A stretch of 64,000 nt of DNA from Henriciella sp. AS95 (GCF_038900055.1 NZ_JBBMQM010000001.1:2852001-2916000); one strand, 5' to 3'; positions 1 through 9,288 are shown, counted from the first letter of the stretch. Notes: generated by a model from the letters alone, not told the origin. Numbers and translations are program-made.

Positions 1-493
1 CGATGACATCGTTCTGCTCGGCAAGACGGCCAAAATCGTCGAAGCCGGCATAGCCGGTCGTGTTCCCGCCGCCATGGACCCAGACCATGACAGGAAGCGG
101 CTCGTCAGTCGCCTCACCGGGCGCCCAGACCGTGAGATACAGACAGTCCTCACGCCCGACGAGGTCACCCTTTTTTCCGGGAAGAATGGGACGTTCATTA
201 TACTGGAGACACGCTGCGTACTTGTTATTGGCCTCAAGGATGCCGTCCCAGACAGACGGCGCGCGGGGGGCTCTCCATCTGAGATCGTCGACAGGAGGCG
301 CCGCAAAGGGAATGCCATACCAGGCGCGCGCGCCCGTCTCTTCATTCTTCGTCCCGATGAGACTGCCTTGAGCGATCGACAGCCGTGTCTCGTCGGAGAG
401 GTCCGGAATTGCATAGTCAGGGCGACCTGACGAACAGGCCGCTGCGCCCAGGAATAGTCCTGTCAGAACCATCCATTTCAAATTGCTAGCCAT
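1..493 (-). CDS. Type-B carboxylesterase, lipoprotein, 3' end outside window
   Basis: The reverse strand is open from an ATG at 493 to the left edge, so only the N-terminal 164 or so residues are present. The start is followed by a hydrophobic stretch ending LGAAAC, a plausible lipobox, so the enzyme is probably a lipid-anchored periplasmic or outer-membrane protein. Further on, YGIPFAAPPV, REDCLYLTVW and the oxyanion-hole segment VMVWVHGGG are hallmarks of the alpha/beta-hydrolase carboxylesterase B family (para-nitrobenzyl esterase type). The serine nucleophile would lie beyond the edge. It is divergent from the GH43 gene and shares a promoter region with the ATTCC-N4-GGAAT palindromes, so it probably removes acyl or aryl ester groups from the glycoside handled by this locus. 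Family is certain; substrate is unknown. Confidence 0.85.
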   Translation of the reverse strand, partial: MASNLKWMVLTGLFLGAAACSSGRPDYAIPDLSDETRLSIAQGSLIGTKNEETGARAWYGIPFAAPPVDDLRWRAPRAPSVWDGILEANNKYAACLQYNERPILPGKKGDLVGREDCLYLTVWAPGEATDEPLPVMVWVHGGGNTTGYAGFDDFGRLAEQNDVI

Positions 494-579
494 GCGTGCT
501 GATCCCTTCCCGGCCGCCCCTGAGGCGAACGCTGCTTCTCTCCCACCGGAATCCGCACACTATCGGCGCATGCTTTTAC

Positions 580-610
580 ATTCCGATTGGAATTAAATTC
601 CACATGGAAT
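580..610. promoter_or_regulatory. Tandem operator, two ATTCC-N4-GGAAT palindromes
   Basis: Positions 580-593 read ATTCCGATTGGAAT and 597-610 read ATTCCACATGGAAT, both with perfect 5-bp arms, separated by TAA so that their centres are 17 bp apart. They lie in the 302-base gap between the divergent carboxylesterase and GH43 genes. The same layout recurs at 7313-7343. The repressor is unknown; the TetR gene at 2916 is the only regulator in the locus. Confidence 0.7.
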
Positions 611-723
611 TATTTTTGGCAAGACGAAATTTCCGTTCCCGGTAAAATGGCACCGCAAACGGGGTTCAGGATGAGACTCATAGGGCTGGACAAGCCCCTA
701 TTCTGCATTCTAGACAAGAAAAC

Positions 724-737
724 ATTCCAAACGGAAT
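724..737. promoter_or_regulatory. Third ATTCC-N4-GGAAT operator before GH43
   Basis: ATTCCAAACGGAAT is another perfect-arm copy, 59 bases upstream of the GH43 start and well placed to overlap its promoter. Apart from these palindromes and the ribosome binding site GGAGGG, I see nothing else in the gap 494-795. Confidence 0.6.
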
Positions 738-795
738 TTATTTGTTCGCCGAGGCAAGATAAAAGTGCCGGTCTTCTCAGGGAGGGAAGTGTTGA

Positions 796-2511
796 ATGGA
801 CCCGAAAGTGATCATCGCGGCTATCGCTCCGCTTGCGCTTGCAGCCTGCCTGTCTGCGTCGTCTGAAGATAAAATGACCGATCAGCCCACACCGCTCACC
901 GCGTCATTCGACTGGTTCGAATATACCGGTGATGATCCAGCCTTTAGCGGCGGTCCGCCGGCCGGGGGCTATCTCAATCCGGTAATCGCCGGTTTCTACC
1001 CCGACCCAAGCGTCGCCCGTGGTCCGGACGGTTACTACCTCGTCAATTCAACTTTTTCCTACTTCCCCGGAATCCCCGTCTTTCACAGCAAGGACCTCAT
1101 TCACTGGGAGCAGATCGGCAACGTCATCGATCGGCCGGGCATGCTCGACTTCGATAGGCTTGGCCTTTCGCTCGGCGTCTTCGCGCCGACCATCAAGTTT
1201 CATGACGGCACATTCTACGTCGTCACGACTTGCGTCCTCTGCGGCGGGAACTTCGTCGTCACCGCCACTGACCCTGCCGGCCCATGGTCAGACCCGATCT
1301 GGCTGCCAGACGTCGGCGGCATCGACCCATCGCTCTTCTTTGAGGAGGACGGGTCGGTCTGGATCATGAACAATGATGCACCGCCCGGCGGCTCCACTTA
1401 TGACGGCCACCGTGCCATCTGGTTCAGGCAGGTCGACCCGGAAACCTTCCAGTCCATCTCCGAACCCATCGTCCTGATCGACGGTGGCGTGCGTCCCGAA
1501 GACAAGCCAATCTGGATCGAAGGCCCGCACATCTATCATGTCGGCGACTGGTATTATCTGAGCGCCGCCGAAGGCGGCACCGCCGTCGGCCATTCGCAGG
1601 TCGTGCTCCGCTCCAAAGAGCTGACCGGGCCGTACGAGCCTTACGAAAACAATCCCATCCTCACCCAGCGCCACCTGCCAGAAGACCGACCCAACCCGAT
1701 CACGTCTGTTGGCCATGCTGACCTTGTCCAGGATGCCAATGGCGACTGGTGGGCGACTTTCCTGGGCGTGCGACCCTATGAAGGCGACTTCTACAATACA
1801 GGCCGCGAGACCTTCCTGCTTCCGGTTGAGTGGAAGGATGGCTGGCCGGTCATTCTCGAAGGCGAGGAAGAGGTACGCTACCGGATGGACACACGCCCTG
1901 CGCCCCTCGGCTCCATTGGCGAACACTATCCCATGTCCGGCAATTTCACACTCCGGGAAGATTTTGACGGAGATGAGCTGCCCTTCCACTGGGTGACGCT
2001 GCGTGTGCCCACATCCGAATGGTGGGCGCTTGAAGATGGCGCCCTCAAGCTTGAAGCGCGCCCTGTCGAGCTTGGCTCCGGCACCCAGCCCTCTTATCTC
2101 GGCCGCCGCCAGCAGCATCAGAACGCTGTCGCCACCACGCAGGTCACGTTCAACCCCGAAACTCCCGGTGACGAGGCCGGCCTCGCCATCCTCCAGAGCG
2201 ACGACTATTTCTACGCGCTCGGCCGGACGCTCTCTGACGACGGAACGCCGGAAATCGTCCTGCGCAAACGCGAGGGCGCCAGTACGCCCGCCAAAGGAGA
2301 GATCATCGCCACGGCGCCCTTCTCAGGCAAAACGGCCGAACTGAAGATCACAGCGCGCAAGGACAAATACGATTTTGCCTTCCGCGCGCCTGGCAGCCCT
2401 GAGTGGACAGAGCTCGAAACCGGCCTCGACGGCAAGATGCTCTCAACCCGCGTCGCAGGCGGCTTTGTTGGCGCAACCTTCGGCCTCTATGCCGAGGCTG
2501 ACCCGCGCTGA
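796..2511 (+). CDS. GH43 glycoside hydrolase lipoprotein (beta-xylosidase/arabinofuranosidase type)
   Basis: A 571-residue exo-glycosidase of the five-bladed beta-propeller GH43 family, expected to release terminal xylose or arabinose. The N-terminus has a short hydrophobic stretch and lipobox LAAC with Cys18, so it is probably a lipoprotein. The three GH43 acids are visible: Asp70 in FYPDPS (base), Asp177 in GGIDPSL (pKa modulator) and Glu242 in WIEGPH (acid). The segment LVNSTFSYFPGIPVFHSKDL is typical of the beta-xylosidase-like subfamilies. After about residue 360 a second beta-sandwich domain follows, as in GH43 enzymes with a C-terminal concanavalin-like domain. The start is supported by GGAGGG a few bases upstream. 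First gene of a plus-strand unit with the small secreted protein; exact substrate not determined. Confidence 0.9.
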   Translation: MDPKVIIAAIAPLALAACLSASSEDKMTDQPTPLTASFDWFEYTGDDPAFSGGPPAGGYLNPVIAGFYPDPSVARGPDGYYLVNSTFSYFPGIPVFHSKDLIHWEQIGNVIDRPGMLDFDRLGLSLGVFAPTIKFHDGTFYVVTTCVLCGGNFVVTATDPAGPWSDPIWLPDVGGIDPSLFFEEDGSVWIMNNDAPPGGSTYDGHRAIWFRQVDPETFQSISEPIVLIDGGVRPEDKPIWIEGPHIYHVGDWYYLSAAEGGTAVGHSQVVLRSKELTGPYEPYENNPILTQRHLPEDRPNPITSVGHADLVQDANGDWWATFLGVRPYEGDFYNTGRETFLLPVEWKDGWPVILEGEEEVRYRMDTRPAPLGSIGEHYPMSGNFTLREDFDGDELPFHWVTLRVPTSEWWALEDGALKLEARPVELGSGTQPSYLGRRQQHQNAVATTQVTFNPETPGDEAGLAILQSDDYFYALGRTLSDDGTPEIVLRKREGASTPAKGEIIATAPFSGKTAELKITARKDKYDFAFRAPGSPEWTELETGLDGKMLSTRVAGGFVGATFGLYAEADPR

Positions 2512-2545
2512 TCAGACCAATTCCAACATTTAGAGGAGCAACATC

Positions 2546-2872
2546 ATGCATTCACGACTTAGTCTCATTCTCGGCGCTCTCGTCTTTGCGAGCATGCCAT
2601 CCATGGCCGACACAGGAACCACTGACAAAAGCGCCGTGGAAGCAACACAAGAGCATTTTTCTGCCAACTCTCCGATTGTGGCAATCGTATCGGATCCGCA
2701 GGCAAAAGCGGTACTCGATCGCATCTTTCCGACGCTGACGGACCATGCGGCCTTCGATCAGTTCAAAGCCATGAGCCTCCGTCAGCTTCAGCCATATTCC
2801 GAGGGTGGAATCACCGACGCTCGAATCGCCGAGGCGGAGGAAGCGTTCAAGGCTATCAATTCCGACGAATAA
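2546..2872 (+). CDS. Small secreted helical protein
   Basis: A 108-residue protein with a clear Sec signal peptide (hydrophobic segment ending about SMADT) and a good ribosome binding site (GAGGAG). The mature part is predicted mostly helical. The stretch from SPIVAIVSDPQAKAVLDRIFP to the end resembles, from memory, a tail domain found at the C-terminus of some secreted glycoside hydrolases and acyl esterases of Caulobacter and sphingomonads; I cannot verify this here. It lies 34 bases after GH43 and is presumably co-transcribed, so it may be a free-standing accessory domain of a periplasmic glycosidase. No catalytic motif is visible. Confidence 0.6.
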   Translation: MHSRLSLILGALVFASMPSMADTGTTDKSAVEATQEHFSANSPIVAIVSDPQAKAVLDRIFPTLTDHAAFDQFKAMSLRQLQPYSEGGITDARIAEAEEAFKAINSDE

Positions 2873-2915
2873 CGGAGCATGGCGAGGCCGGAGCGCGCCT
2901 AGCCTGAAAGCTGAA

Positions 2916-3557
2916 TTATTCGGCGAAAAGCAGGGCTGTGACGGTCTGGATGTGGGACTCAATGGCGTCCTGCGACGTCATCTCGACGTCGTACAGCGAC
3001 TTCACTTCCTTCGAGAGGACGAAGGGAAGCTGGCACATGGCCACGACGATATAGAGAAGGGAAACCGGCGAGACCCCGGACAGGCGTCCGGACGGAAGTT
3101 CGCTCGAAACCTTGTTGATGGTCTCATGGCTGGGGCGGATGAAATTCTCCGCCATCCAGTCCAGCCGCTCCCCGCCCCGCACAGATTCGGCAATCATGAT
3201 CCGCGCGTGGTTGGTATTGCGGGCGCAATAATAGATGTATTTGCGCAGAAACAGCTTCAGCCGCTCCCTGGCCGGCAGGTTCAGCTCATCCGGCTGGAAA
3301 CTCAGCTCCTGTTCGGCGCGCTTGAACATCTGGCGAACCGTCTCGCGCCAGAGCTCATCCTTCGACCCGAAATGATAGCGGATCGTCGTATGGGTCACCC
3401 CCGCCGCAGCCGCGATGTCGCGCGTATTGGCCGTATCATAACCCTTCTCGGCGAAGACCTCATAGGCCACGTCGAGAATCCTCGAGCGCGTTTCAGCAGC
3501 CCGGGCCTGAACCGGCTTTCTCGGCCGCGGCGTTGGCGATGTATTGGAGTTTGCCAT
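2916..3557 (-). CDS. TetR/AcrR family regulator of the sugar locus
   Basis: A 213-residue TetR-type protein: helix-turn-helix at about residues 20-65 (RILDVAYEVFAEKGYDTANT, AAAAGVTHTTIRYHFGSKDEL) followed by a helical ligand domain. Two in-frame ATGs exist; the second (3557) has AAGGA at proper spacing, while the one at 3578 has none, so 3557 is chosen. It is convergent with the small secreted gene and sits downstream of GH3 on the same strand. As the only regulator in the locus, it is the candidate binder of the ATTCC-N4-GGAAT palindromes, but its own upstream region carries no copy, so the assignment is inference. A LacI-type regulator beyond the left edge is possible too. Confidence 0.85.
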   Translation of the reverse strand: MANSNTSPTPRPRKPVQARAAETRSRILDVAYEVFAEKGYDTANTRDIAAAAGVTHTTIRYHFGSKDELWRETVRQMFKRAEQELSFQPDELNLPARERLKLFLRKYIYYCARNTNHARIMIAESVRGGERLDWMAENFIRPSHETINKVSSELPSGRLSGVSPVSLLYIVVAMCQLPFVLSKEVKSLYDVEMTSQDAIESHIQTVTALLFAE

Positions 3558-3644
3558 CTGATCCTTGTGTTTAATCATTGTGGTCGCTCATGGCTCCATC
3601 AATGATATAGCTTCCTTCTACAGCAGGTATAACGAGCCGGCGCG

Positions 3645-5741
3645 CTAGACAATCTCGTCTGCCGCGAAAGCGACACCCTGCCCCAGCGCCTGGACACTGT
3701 CCGGGCCAATGTGGGCCGCATAGTCAATCGCTTCTATCGCCCAGTCCCCGGTCGTTTCATCGAAATAGGCAAGGTCGCGCCGGTCTATCTGAAAACGCAC
3801 AACAGCCGTCTCTCCGGGCGCGAGGGACACCCGTCTGAAACCTTTCAGCAGGAAGGCTGGCCGGTCAATCTGGCTTTCAGGGAAGCCGACATAGAACTGG
3901 ACCACTTCCTCAGCCTGACACGCACCGGTATTAGTCACGTCGGCCTCGAACTGGGTCTTGCCCCCGGCTGTTACTTTTCTCGCCGGGCCATAGTCGAAGC
4001 TTGAATAGCTGAGGCCATACCCGAAGGGAAAAGCCGCCTTCTTTTGCGACTTCGCCAGCAATGTGTAGCCATGATAGAGACCGTATTCGATCTCGTCGGC
4101 ATTCGGGTCGAAGAATGGCAGGTCGCGCTCATCCTGCGGGATCGTGAACGGGAGTTTGCCGCTCGGTGATACATCCCCGAATACGACGCGCGCGAACGCC
4201 GTGCCCCCTTCCATGCCGGGATACCAGACCATCATGATGGCGGCAGGCTTGTGCTTCCAGCTTTCCATGGTCACGGCGCTTCCCGCCATGATCGCCACCA
4301 GCGTGTTGGAATTAGCCGAGCAGACCCGGTCAATCAGGTCTTCGTCGCGATCGAGCAGACGAAGCTGATCCCGGTCGCCGCCGCGCGAGTCCATCTTCTT
4401 TTCGCTATCGAGGCCTTCCATTGCCTCATTGCCGGGAATGAACTCGCCTTCGTCTTCCCAGGTAAAGCCGGCCGCGACGATGCAGACATCCGCCTTGGCC
4501 GCCAGCGCCGTTGCACGCTCGGGGTCGGTGCCGTCATCGTGAATGATCTCGATGGGGTCGCTCGCGCGTGCCTTCAGACCCTCAAGCAGCGTAACGACAT
4601 AAGGCGGCACAGTCCTGCTGGAGCCGTGATCGCCCAGATTCTCCTTGTCCATGAGCGGTCCGAAACAGGCGATTGTCATCGGTTTGGACGCATCGAGTGG
4701 AAGCAGGCTGTCATTCTTCAGGAGAACGAAGCTCTTCTCGGCGACTTCCTGCGCAAGCTGCCGGTGCGTTTCGCGGGCAATGTCTTCCTCGTCATAGGCG
4801 CGACCATCTTCCGCCCGGCTGAACGCAAACTGGGTCCGCAGGATACGGCGGACCGCATCGTCGATCGCCCAGCGGGACACCTCACCGTCATTGACGGCGG
4901 TGACGAGGTTCTTGCCGAAGAAAATCGGCTCGGGGTTTTCAACATCCAGTCCAGCCTCGGCGGCGTCCGCGCCATAGGCCCCTTTCACCCAGTCGGAATG
5001 GACGAAGCCCTTGAAGCCCCACTCATCCTTCAGGATATCCCTCAACAGGCGCCGACTATGACCGCAATAGTCGCCATTTACCTTGTTATAGGCACTCATC
5101 ACCGACGCGCATCCGGCGTCCAGGACGCGCTTGAAGTGCGGCAGATAAACCTCACGCATCACGCGTTCGCTGGCTTTGACGTTCACGCGGAAACGGGAGT
5201 TCTCGATACTGTTGAGGGCATAGTGTTTGACTGTGGCGATCACATTATGCGCCTGTATGCCTTCGCAGAGCGCGGCGCCCATTTCGCCGAGCAGGTATGG
5301 GTCCTCACCATACGTCTCCTGGGCGCGTCCCCAGCCCGGGTGGCGCAGCAGGTTGATGCAGATTGCGCCGGAAAGCGTCACGCCGATGGCCCTCGCCTCG
5401 ATGCCCATCACATCGCCAATGCGGCGTTCCAGATCGGTGTCCCATGTCGCACCGCGCGCCATGCTGACCGGAAACGTGCTGGTCGGGCGCTTGCTTCTCA
5501 CGCCACGCGGGCCATCGCTGAACAGGAGGGGGTCGATTCCGAGCCTCTCGCAGCCACTTCCAGCCTGATAGGTGCGCTGTCCGAACTGGCGATTGTCTTC
5601 ACCGAAGAAGTATTTGAAGAAGTCGTGTCCGGACATCATCCAGACTTTTTCCTCCAGCGTCAGCTGACCGATAATGTCGTCCAGCTCCTTCTCAAGCTGG
5701 TCATCCAGGGCGGCGTTAAAGTCGGAATGTTGGTTACGCAT
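3645..5741 (-). CDS. GH3 beta-glycosidase, cytoplasmic
   Basis: A 698-residue three-domain GH3 enzyme: (beta/alpha)8 barrel, alpha/beta sandwich and a C-terminal fibronectin III-like domain (around ADVTNTGACQAEEVVQFYVG). The nucleophile is Asp250 in GFVHSDWVKG; the KHYALN and SAYNKVNG motifs of the active site are also visible. There is no signal peptide, so it probably acts on oligosaccharides or glycosides imported by the GPH symporter encoded just upstream. The reading frame extends to a TTG at 5756 that overlaps the symporter stop; the ATG at 5741, five codons later, is chosen, but translational coupling from the TTG cannot be excluded. Likely a beta-glucosidase or beta-xylosidase. Confidence 0.9.
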   Translation of the reverse strand: MRNQHSDFNAALDDQLEKELDDIIGQLTLEEKVWMMSGHDFFKYFFGEDNRQFGQRTYQAGSGCERLGIDPLLFSDGPRGVRSKRPTSTFPVSMARGATWDTDLERRIGDVMGIEARAIGVTLSGAICINLLRHPGWGRAQETYGEDPYLLGEMGAALCEGIQAHNVIATVKHYALNSIENSRFRVNVKASERVMREVYLPHFKRVLDAGCASVMSAYNKVNGDYCGHSRRLLRDILKDEWGFKGFVHSDWVKGAYGADAAEAGLDVENPEPIFFGKNLVTAVNDGEVSRWAIDDAVRRILRTQFAFSRAEDGRAYDEEDIARETHRQLAQEVAEKSFVLLKNDSLLPLDASKPMTIACFGPLMDKENLGDHGSSRTVPPYVVTLLEGLKARASDPIEIIHDDGTDPERATALAAKADVCIVAAGFTWEDEGEFIPGNEAMEGLDSEKKMDSRGGDRDQLRLLDRDEDLIDRVCSANSNTLVAIMAGSAVTMESWKHKPAAIMMVWYPGMEGGTAFARVVFGDVSPSGKLPFTIPQDERDLPFFDPNADEIEYGLYHGYTLLAKSQKKAAFPFGYGLSYSSFDYGPARKVTAGGKTQFEADVTNTGACQAEEVVQFYVGFPESQIDRPAFLLKGFRRVSLAPGETAVVRFQIDRRDLAYFDETTGDWAIEAIDYAAHIGPDSVQALGQGVAFAADEIV

Positions 5742-5752
5742 CTTGCTTACTT

Positions 5753-7150
5753 TCAACTGGGGTCTGTTTCTCGGCGCCGGGCGATTTCACGGACAATCCT
5801 TGCGTGGAACTGCTGATCGAGGCGGTAGGTGAGCACCAGGGCCAGACAGATGATGGCGGTGCAGAACGGGATGATCGAAATCATGACCTTGAGGCCGGTC
5901 AGGGCGAGCGGCGTCTGCTCGGTATTAGCGACATAGCCGAAGCCATCGAGCAGCAGGCCGGCAATCAGGGTCGCAAAACCGAGCGCCAGTTTCTGCGCGA
6001 AGGCGACGGCGCCGAAGATCGTGGATTCTGACCTGATACCCGTCTTCCACTCGCCGTACTCGACCGTGTCCGGAAGGGTCGACCAGGTGCTGAAATAGTT
6101 CGCCGAGGAGCCAATGGCGCCAAACGTCAGGATGAGGATCACCGAAACGGGCGACTCGAACGGATTGAACCAGATAGACAAAGTGGCGATGGCAGCGATC
6201 GCGCAGCCGCAAGCCCAGACCTGGCGTTTGCCAATTCGCTTTGAAAGTGCGCCCCAGAACGGCACCGCCAGCATGATCGTCACGGCGACCGACAGCAGGG
6301 TCACGCCCGTGAGTTCTTCTGCGTCCAGATTGTATTTCAGATAGTAGAGCACCGCCTTGCTGGAGATCGTCGCGCCGCACATTCCAACCAGGATGATGGC
6401 GAAGGCGGTCCAGAAGGCCGAATTATGCTTCAGCATGCGTAGAATATCGCGAATGCTCGGGCCCGGCCCGAGCTCGCCACCTGCCTCGTCCGGCGAGGGC
6501 TCACGGGTGCAGAAGGCGCAGACGAGAATGGCAGCGACACCGATGAAGGCATAGAGGACAGAGACGCTCCGGAATCCGGCATGCAGGTCGCCGCTCCCCA
6601 GAAGGGCGGCACCATCGCGTGTGAAGGCCGCAATCACGATGCCGGCAATGGTCGCAAACATCATACGATGGACGGCGAGCGCGCCCCGCTCGTCAGAGTC
6701 CTGTGTCATCCGCGCCGAGAGCGAGCTGTAGGGCACGCCCACCAGCGTGTAGAATGTCCGGAAGATCAGTTGAGTGGCGAAGGCGAAGGTCGCCGCAGCC
6801 CCCGTCGCAGCCATCGGAACGCTGAACATGAGCGCAAAGGATATGCCGAGCGGGATTGCCGCGATGAAGAGGTAAGGACGGAAACGCCCGACAGGGGTTC
6901 TCGTCCGCTCAGCGACGACACCGATCACCGGATCGGTGACCGTGTCCCAAAGCATGGCGCCGAAGATGATCAGACCAGCCGTCGTGTTCGATATGCCGAC
7001 GACGTCGGTGTAATAGAACATGGCGAACAAATTCGTCATGTTCCAGAAGACATTGATCCCGAAATCACCGACGCCAAAGCCGAGCCGCCTGCCGAAACCG
7101 AGCTGGGGCGCCGACCGGGCCGCATATCCATGCTGGTCGAGCATGCTCAT
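5753..7150 (-). CDS. GPH-family sugar:cation symporter (MFS)
   Basis: A 465-residue inner-membrane carrier with about 12 hydrophobic segments. The N-terminal part (FGVGDFGINVFWNM, LWDTVTDPVIGVVAERTRTP, GRFRPYLF) carries the hallmarks of the glycoside-pentoside-hexuronide family, which imports oligosaccharides or glycosides with H+ or Na+. It is the first gene of a two-gene operon with GH3. Its promoter lies in the divergent gap holding the palindromes at 7239 and 7313, pairing import and cytoplasmic hydrolysis with the periplasmic enzymes of the locus. Confidence 0.9.
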   Translation of the reverse strand: MSMLDQHGYAARSAPQLGFGRRLGFGVGDFGINVFWNMTNLFAMFYYTDVVGISNTTAGLIIFGAMLWDTVTDPVIGVVAERTRTPVGRFRPYLFIAAIPLGISFALMFSVPMAATGAAATFAFATQLIFRTFYTLVGVPYSSLSARMTQDSDERGALAVHRMMFATIAGIVIAAFTRDGAALLGSGDLHAGFRSVSVLYAFIGVAAILVCAFCTREPSPDEAGGELGPGPSIRDILRMLKHNSAFWTAFAIILVGMCGATISSKAVLYYLKYNLDAEELTGVTLLSVAVTIMLAVPFWGALSKRIGKRQVWACGCAIAAIATLSIWFNPFESPVSVILILTFGAIGSSANYFSTWSTLPDTVEYGEWKTGIRSESTIFGAVAFAQKLALGFATLIAGLLLDGFGYVANTEQTPLALTGLKVMISIIPFCTAIICLALVLTYRLDQQFHARIVREIARRRETDPS

Positions 7151-7238
7151 CGCAGGCCACCCAATGCCGCCATATTACGCCTCCCCGGTTTCGTATCAGC
7201 GCCGACCTGCAGCGCCCGCTTGGTTGCGGCGCAAAATG

Positions 7239-7343
7239 TTTCCAATTGGAATTTAAATCAACCCCAATACGCTGGACAAACCCGCATTTCCCGCTTTAGA
7301 CACTTAAAAAAGATGCCAATTGGAATTAAATTCCATACTATGA
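7239..7343. promoter_or_regulatory. Divergent operator region, ATTCC-N4-GGAAT type
   Basis: TTTCCAATTGGAAT (7239-7252) and ATGCCAATTGGAAT (7313-7326) match the palindromes upstream of GH43. The second is followed after TAA by the half site ATTCC at 7330, reproducing the 17-bp centre spacing of 580-610. The 315-base gap between the symporter and acyl-CoA ligase genes (7151-7465) holds nothing else that I recognise, apart from a ribosome binding site near 7453. Confidence 0.65.
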
Positions 7344-7465
7344 GGAGGCCCGAAATTGCCAGTATTTTCTGAGACTTGCAGACCGGACCAGCAGCGCCTT
7401 GCTGCGCACAAGCGCCGGGTTCAGAAAAATGCACCTCGGCCGCTATGCGACTGGGAGCAACGCTG

Positions 7466-9259
7466 ATGACGGGCAAACTTGGCTTCTGGAAAAGGCTGAA
7501 AAGTGATTTCATCTACCTTTCAGGCCTGCGGAAAATTGACCAGCGGACGAAGGCCTTCGGCCCGGACGCCAACATCCTCGTTCCCGACATATTGGAAGCG
7601 AGCTTCGACAGACATGCCCGAGAACCCGCCTTCTTCTTTGAGGGTCAGACACTCACCTATGCCGAGCTTGAAACCCGCGCGAACCGCTTTGCCGCATGGG
7701 CGTCGGCGTCAGGCCTGAAGAGAGGCGATACGGTCTCCCTGTTTCTGGACAACCATCCGGACGTCATTGCCATCTGGTTCGGCCTGTCAAAGCTCGGCAT
7801 CACCGTGGCCCTGATCAACAACAATCTGAAAGGCGACGGCCTTCTTCATTGCCTCAAAACCGCTGATTCGAAGGCCATCATCAGTGGCGAAGAGCTGAGC
7901 AGCGCCGTCAGCGACATCCAGTCAGAGCTGGACGGTGCGGTGACGCACAGCATCCTTGGTCGCGGCGCCCTTTCCGAGGAGGCTCTCGCAGCGCTGCCAA
8001 ACGATCGTCCAGCGCGGTCCGGGCGCGAGGGACTGACGGGCAAGGATATCGCGCTCCTCATCTACACCTCCGGCACGACAGGCCTGCCAAAGGCGGCAAG
8101 GATGAGCCACGCCCGCTGCCTCACCATGATGTCGGGCTTCATCGATGCGACCGGCGCTGGTCCCGGCGACCGGATCTATGAAACGCTCCCCCTCTATCAC
8201 GGCACGACGGGGCTTTGCGGCGTGGGCACCGCCCTTCTGAGCGGGGCGGCTGTCGTCCTGCGCCGCAAGTTCTCCGCCAGCCAGTTCTGGCAGGATGTGC
8301 ACGACTACAAGGCGACGATGTTCGTCTATGTCGGCGAACTTGGCCGGTATCTCATGAAGAACCCGCCGTCTGACCTGGAACGCGGTCACCAGCTGCGATG
8401 CGCCTTCGGCAATGGTATGCGGCGCGATATCTGGACGAAATTCACAGCGCGCACAGGCCTTGAGAAATTCATCGAATTCTATGGGTCGACCGAGGGCAAT
8501 ATCTCACTGATCAACCTCGATTCGCGCCCGGGCGCCGTCGGCAGGATTCCGCCCATCATCAAGGACCGCATGCCCGTCCGGCTGATCGATGTCGAGGCGA
8601 CGACGGGCGAGGTTCGGCGCACCGTCGAGGGGCTTTGCCATCAGGTGCCCGCTGGGATACCGGGCGAAGCCATCGGAAAGATCCAGGAGACCGATTCCCG
8701 CTGGCGCTTTGATGGATATAACGAGAAGGCCGCGACCGAGAAGAAGGTCCTGAGGAACGTCTTCGAACATGGGGATGCCTGGTTCCGGTCGGGCGACCTG
8801 CTGACGCAGGACGAGGATGGCTACTTCTATTTCGTCGACCGGCTCGGCGATACATTTCGCTGGAAATCTGAAAACGTATCGACCAGCGAGGTCGAGGAAG
8901 TTCTGGCGAAGTGCGACTTCGTCAACATGCCCAACGTGTACGGTGTGGAAGTTCCGCACGCCGAGGGCCGGGCAGGAATGGCCGCAATCTCCGTGTCCGG
9001 TGCCCCGGACATGGATGGTCTCTACCGGCACGTCATGCAGGCCTTGCCAGCCTATGCCAGACCGGTCTTCCTGCGCGTGCTTCCCGATCTTGAAGTCACC
9101 GGAACGATGAAATTCCGCAAGGTCGATCTCGTGCGCCAGGCCTATTTGCCATCGCCGGGCCAGCAGGATGTGTGGATCATCGATCCCTCAGCCAAAACCT
9201 ACAGACCCATAACAAGTGCCGACATCGAGCAGATCGAGGCGGGAACGGTCAGGCTTTGA
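7466..9259 (+). CDS. Long-chain/very-long-chain acyl-CoA synthetase (FATP/FadD6-like)
   Basis: A 597-residue adenylate-forming ligase activating a carboxylic acid to its CoA thioester. The AMP-binding signature YTSGTTGLPK lies at residues 200-209, and the segment EFYGSTEGNISLINLDSRPG is characteristic of the fatty acid transport protein/FadD6 branch rather than of short-chain or aromatic ligases. The open frame begins at a TTG at 7376, but the ATG at 7466 has GGGAG eight bases upstream and fits the family length, so it is chosen; ATG 7445 is an alternative. It heads an operon with the GH106 rhamnosidase and CocE esterase behind a shared operator. This is unusual for a glycosidase locus and suggests that the sugar conjugate releases a fatty or other long carboxylic acid. 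Confidence 0.85.
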   Translation: MTGKLGFWKRLKSDFIYLSGLRKIDQRTKAFGPDANILVPDILEASFDRHAREPAFFFEGQTLTYAELETRANRFAAWASASGLKRGDTVSLFLDNHPDVIAIWFGLSKLGITVALINNNLKGDGLLHCLKTADSKAIISGEELSSAVSDIQSELDGAVTHSILGRGALSEEALAALPNDRPARSGREGLTGKDIALLIYTSGTTGLPKAARMSHARCLTMMSGFIDATGAGPGDRIYETLPLYHGTTGLCGVGTALLSGAAVVLRRKFSASQFWQDVHDYKATMFVYVGELGRYLMKNPPSDLERGHQLRCAFGNGMRRDIWTKFTARTGLEKFIEFYGSTEGNISLINLDSRPGAVGRIPPIIKDRMPVRLIDVEATTGEVRRTVEGLCHQVPAGIPGEAIGKIQETDSRWRFDGYNEKAATEKKVLRNVFEHGDAWFRSGDLLTQDEDGYFYFVDRLGDTFRWKSENVSTSEVEEVLAKCDFVNMPNVYGVEVPHAEGRAGMAAISVSGAPDMDGLYRHVMQALPAYARPVFLRVLPDLEVTGTMKFRKVDLVRQAYLPSPGQQDVWIIDPSAKTYRPITSADIEQIEAGTVRL

Positions 9260-9288
9260 TGCCTCAGACCGGCGAGGAGGAATAAATC

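Noticed and set aside
4251-5816. Long plus-strand open frame (521 codons) opposite GH3
   Set aside because: It is fully antisense to a GH3 gene with intact catalytic motifs, lacks any family motif, and is explained by the codon bias of GC-rich DNA.
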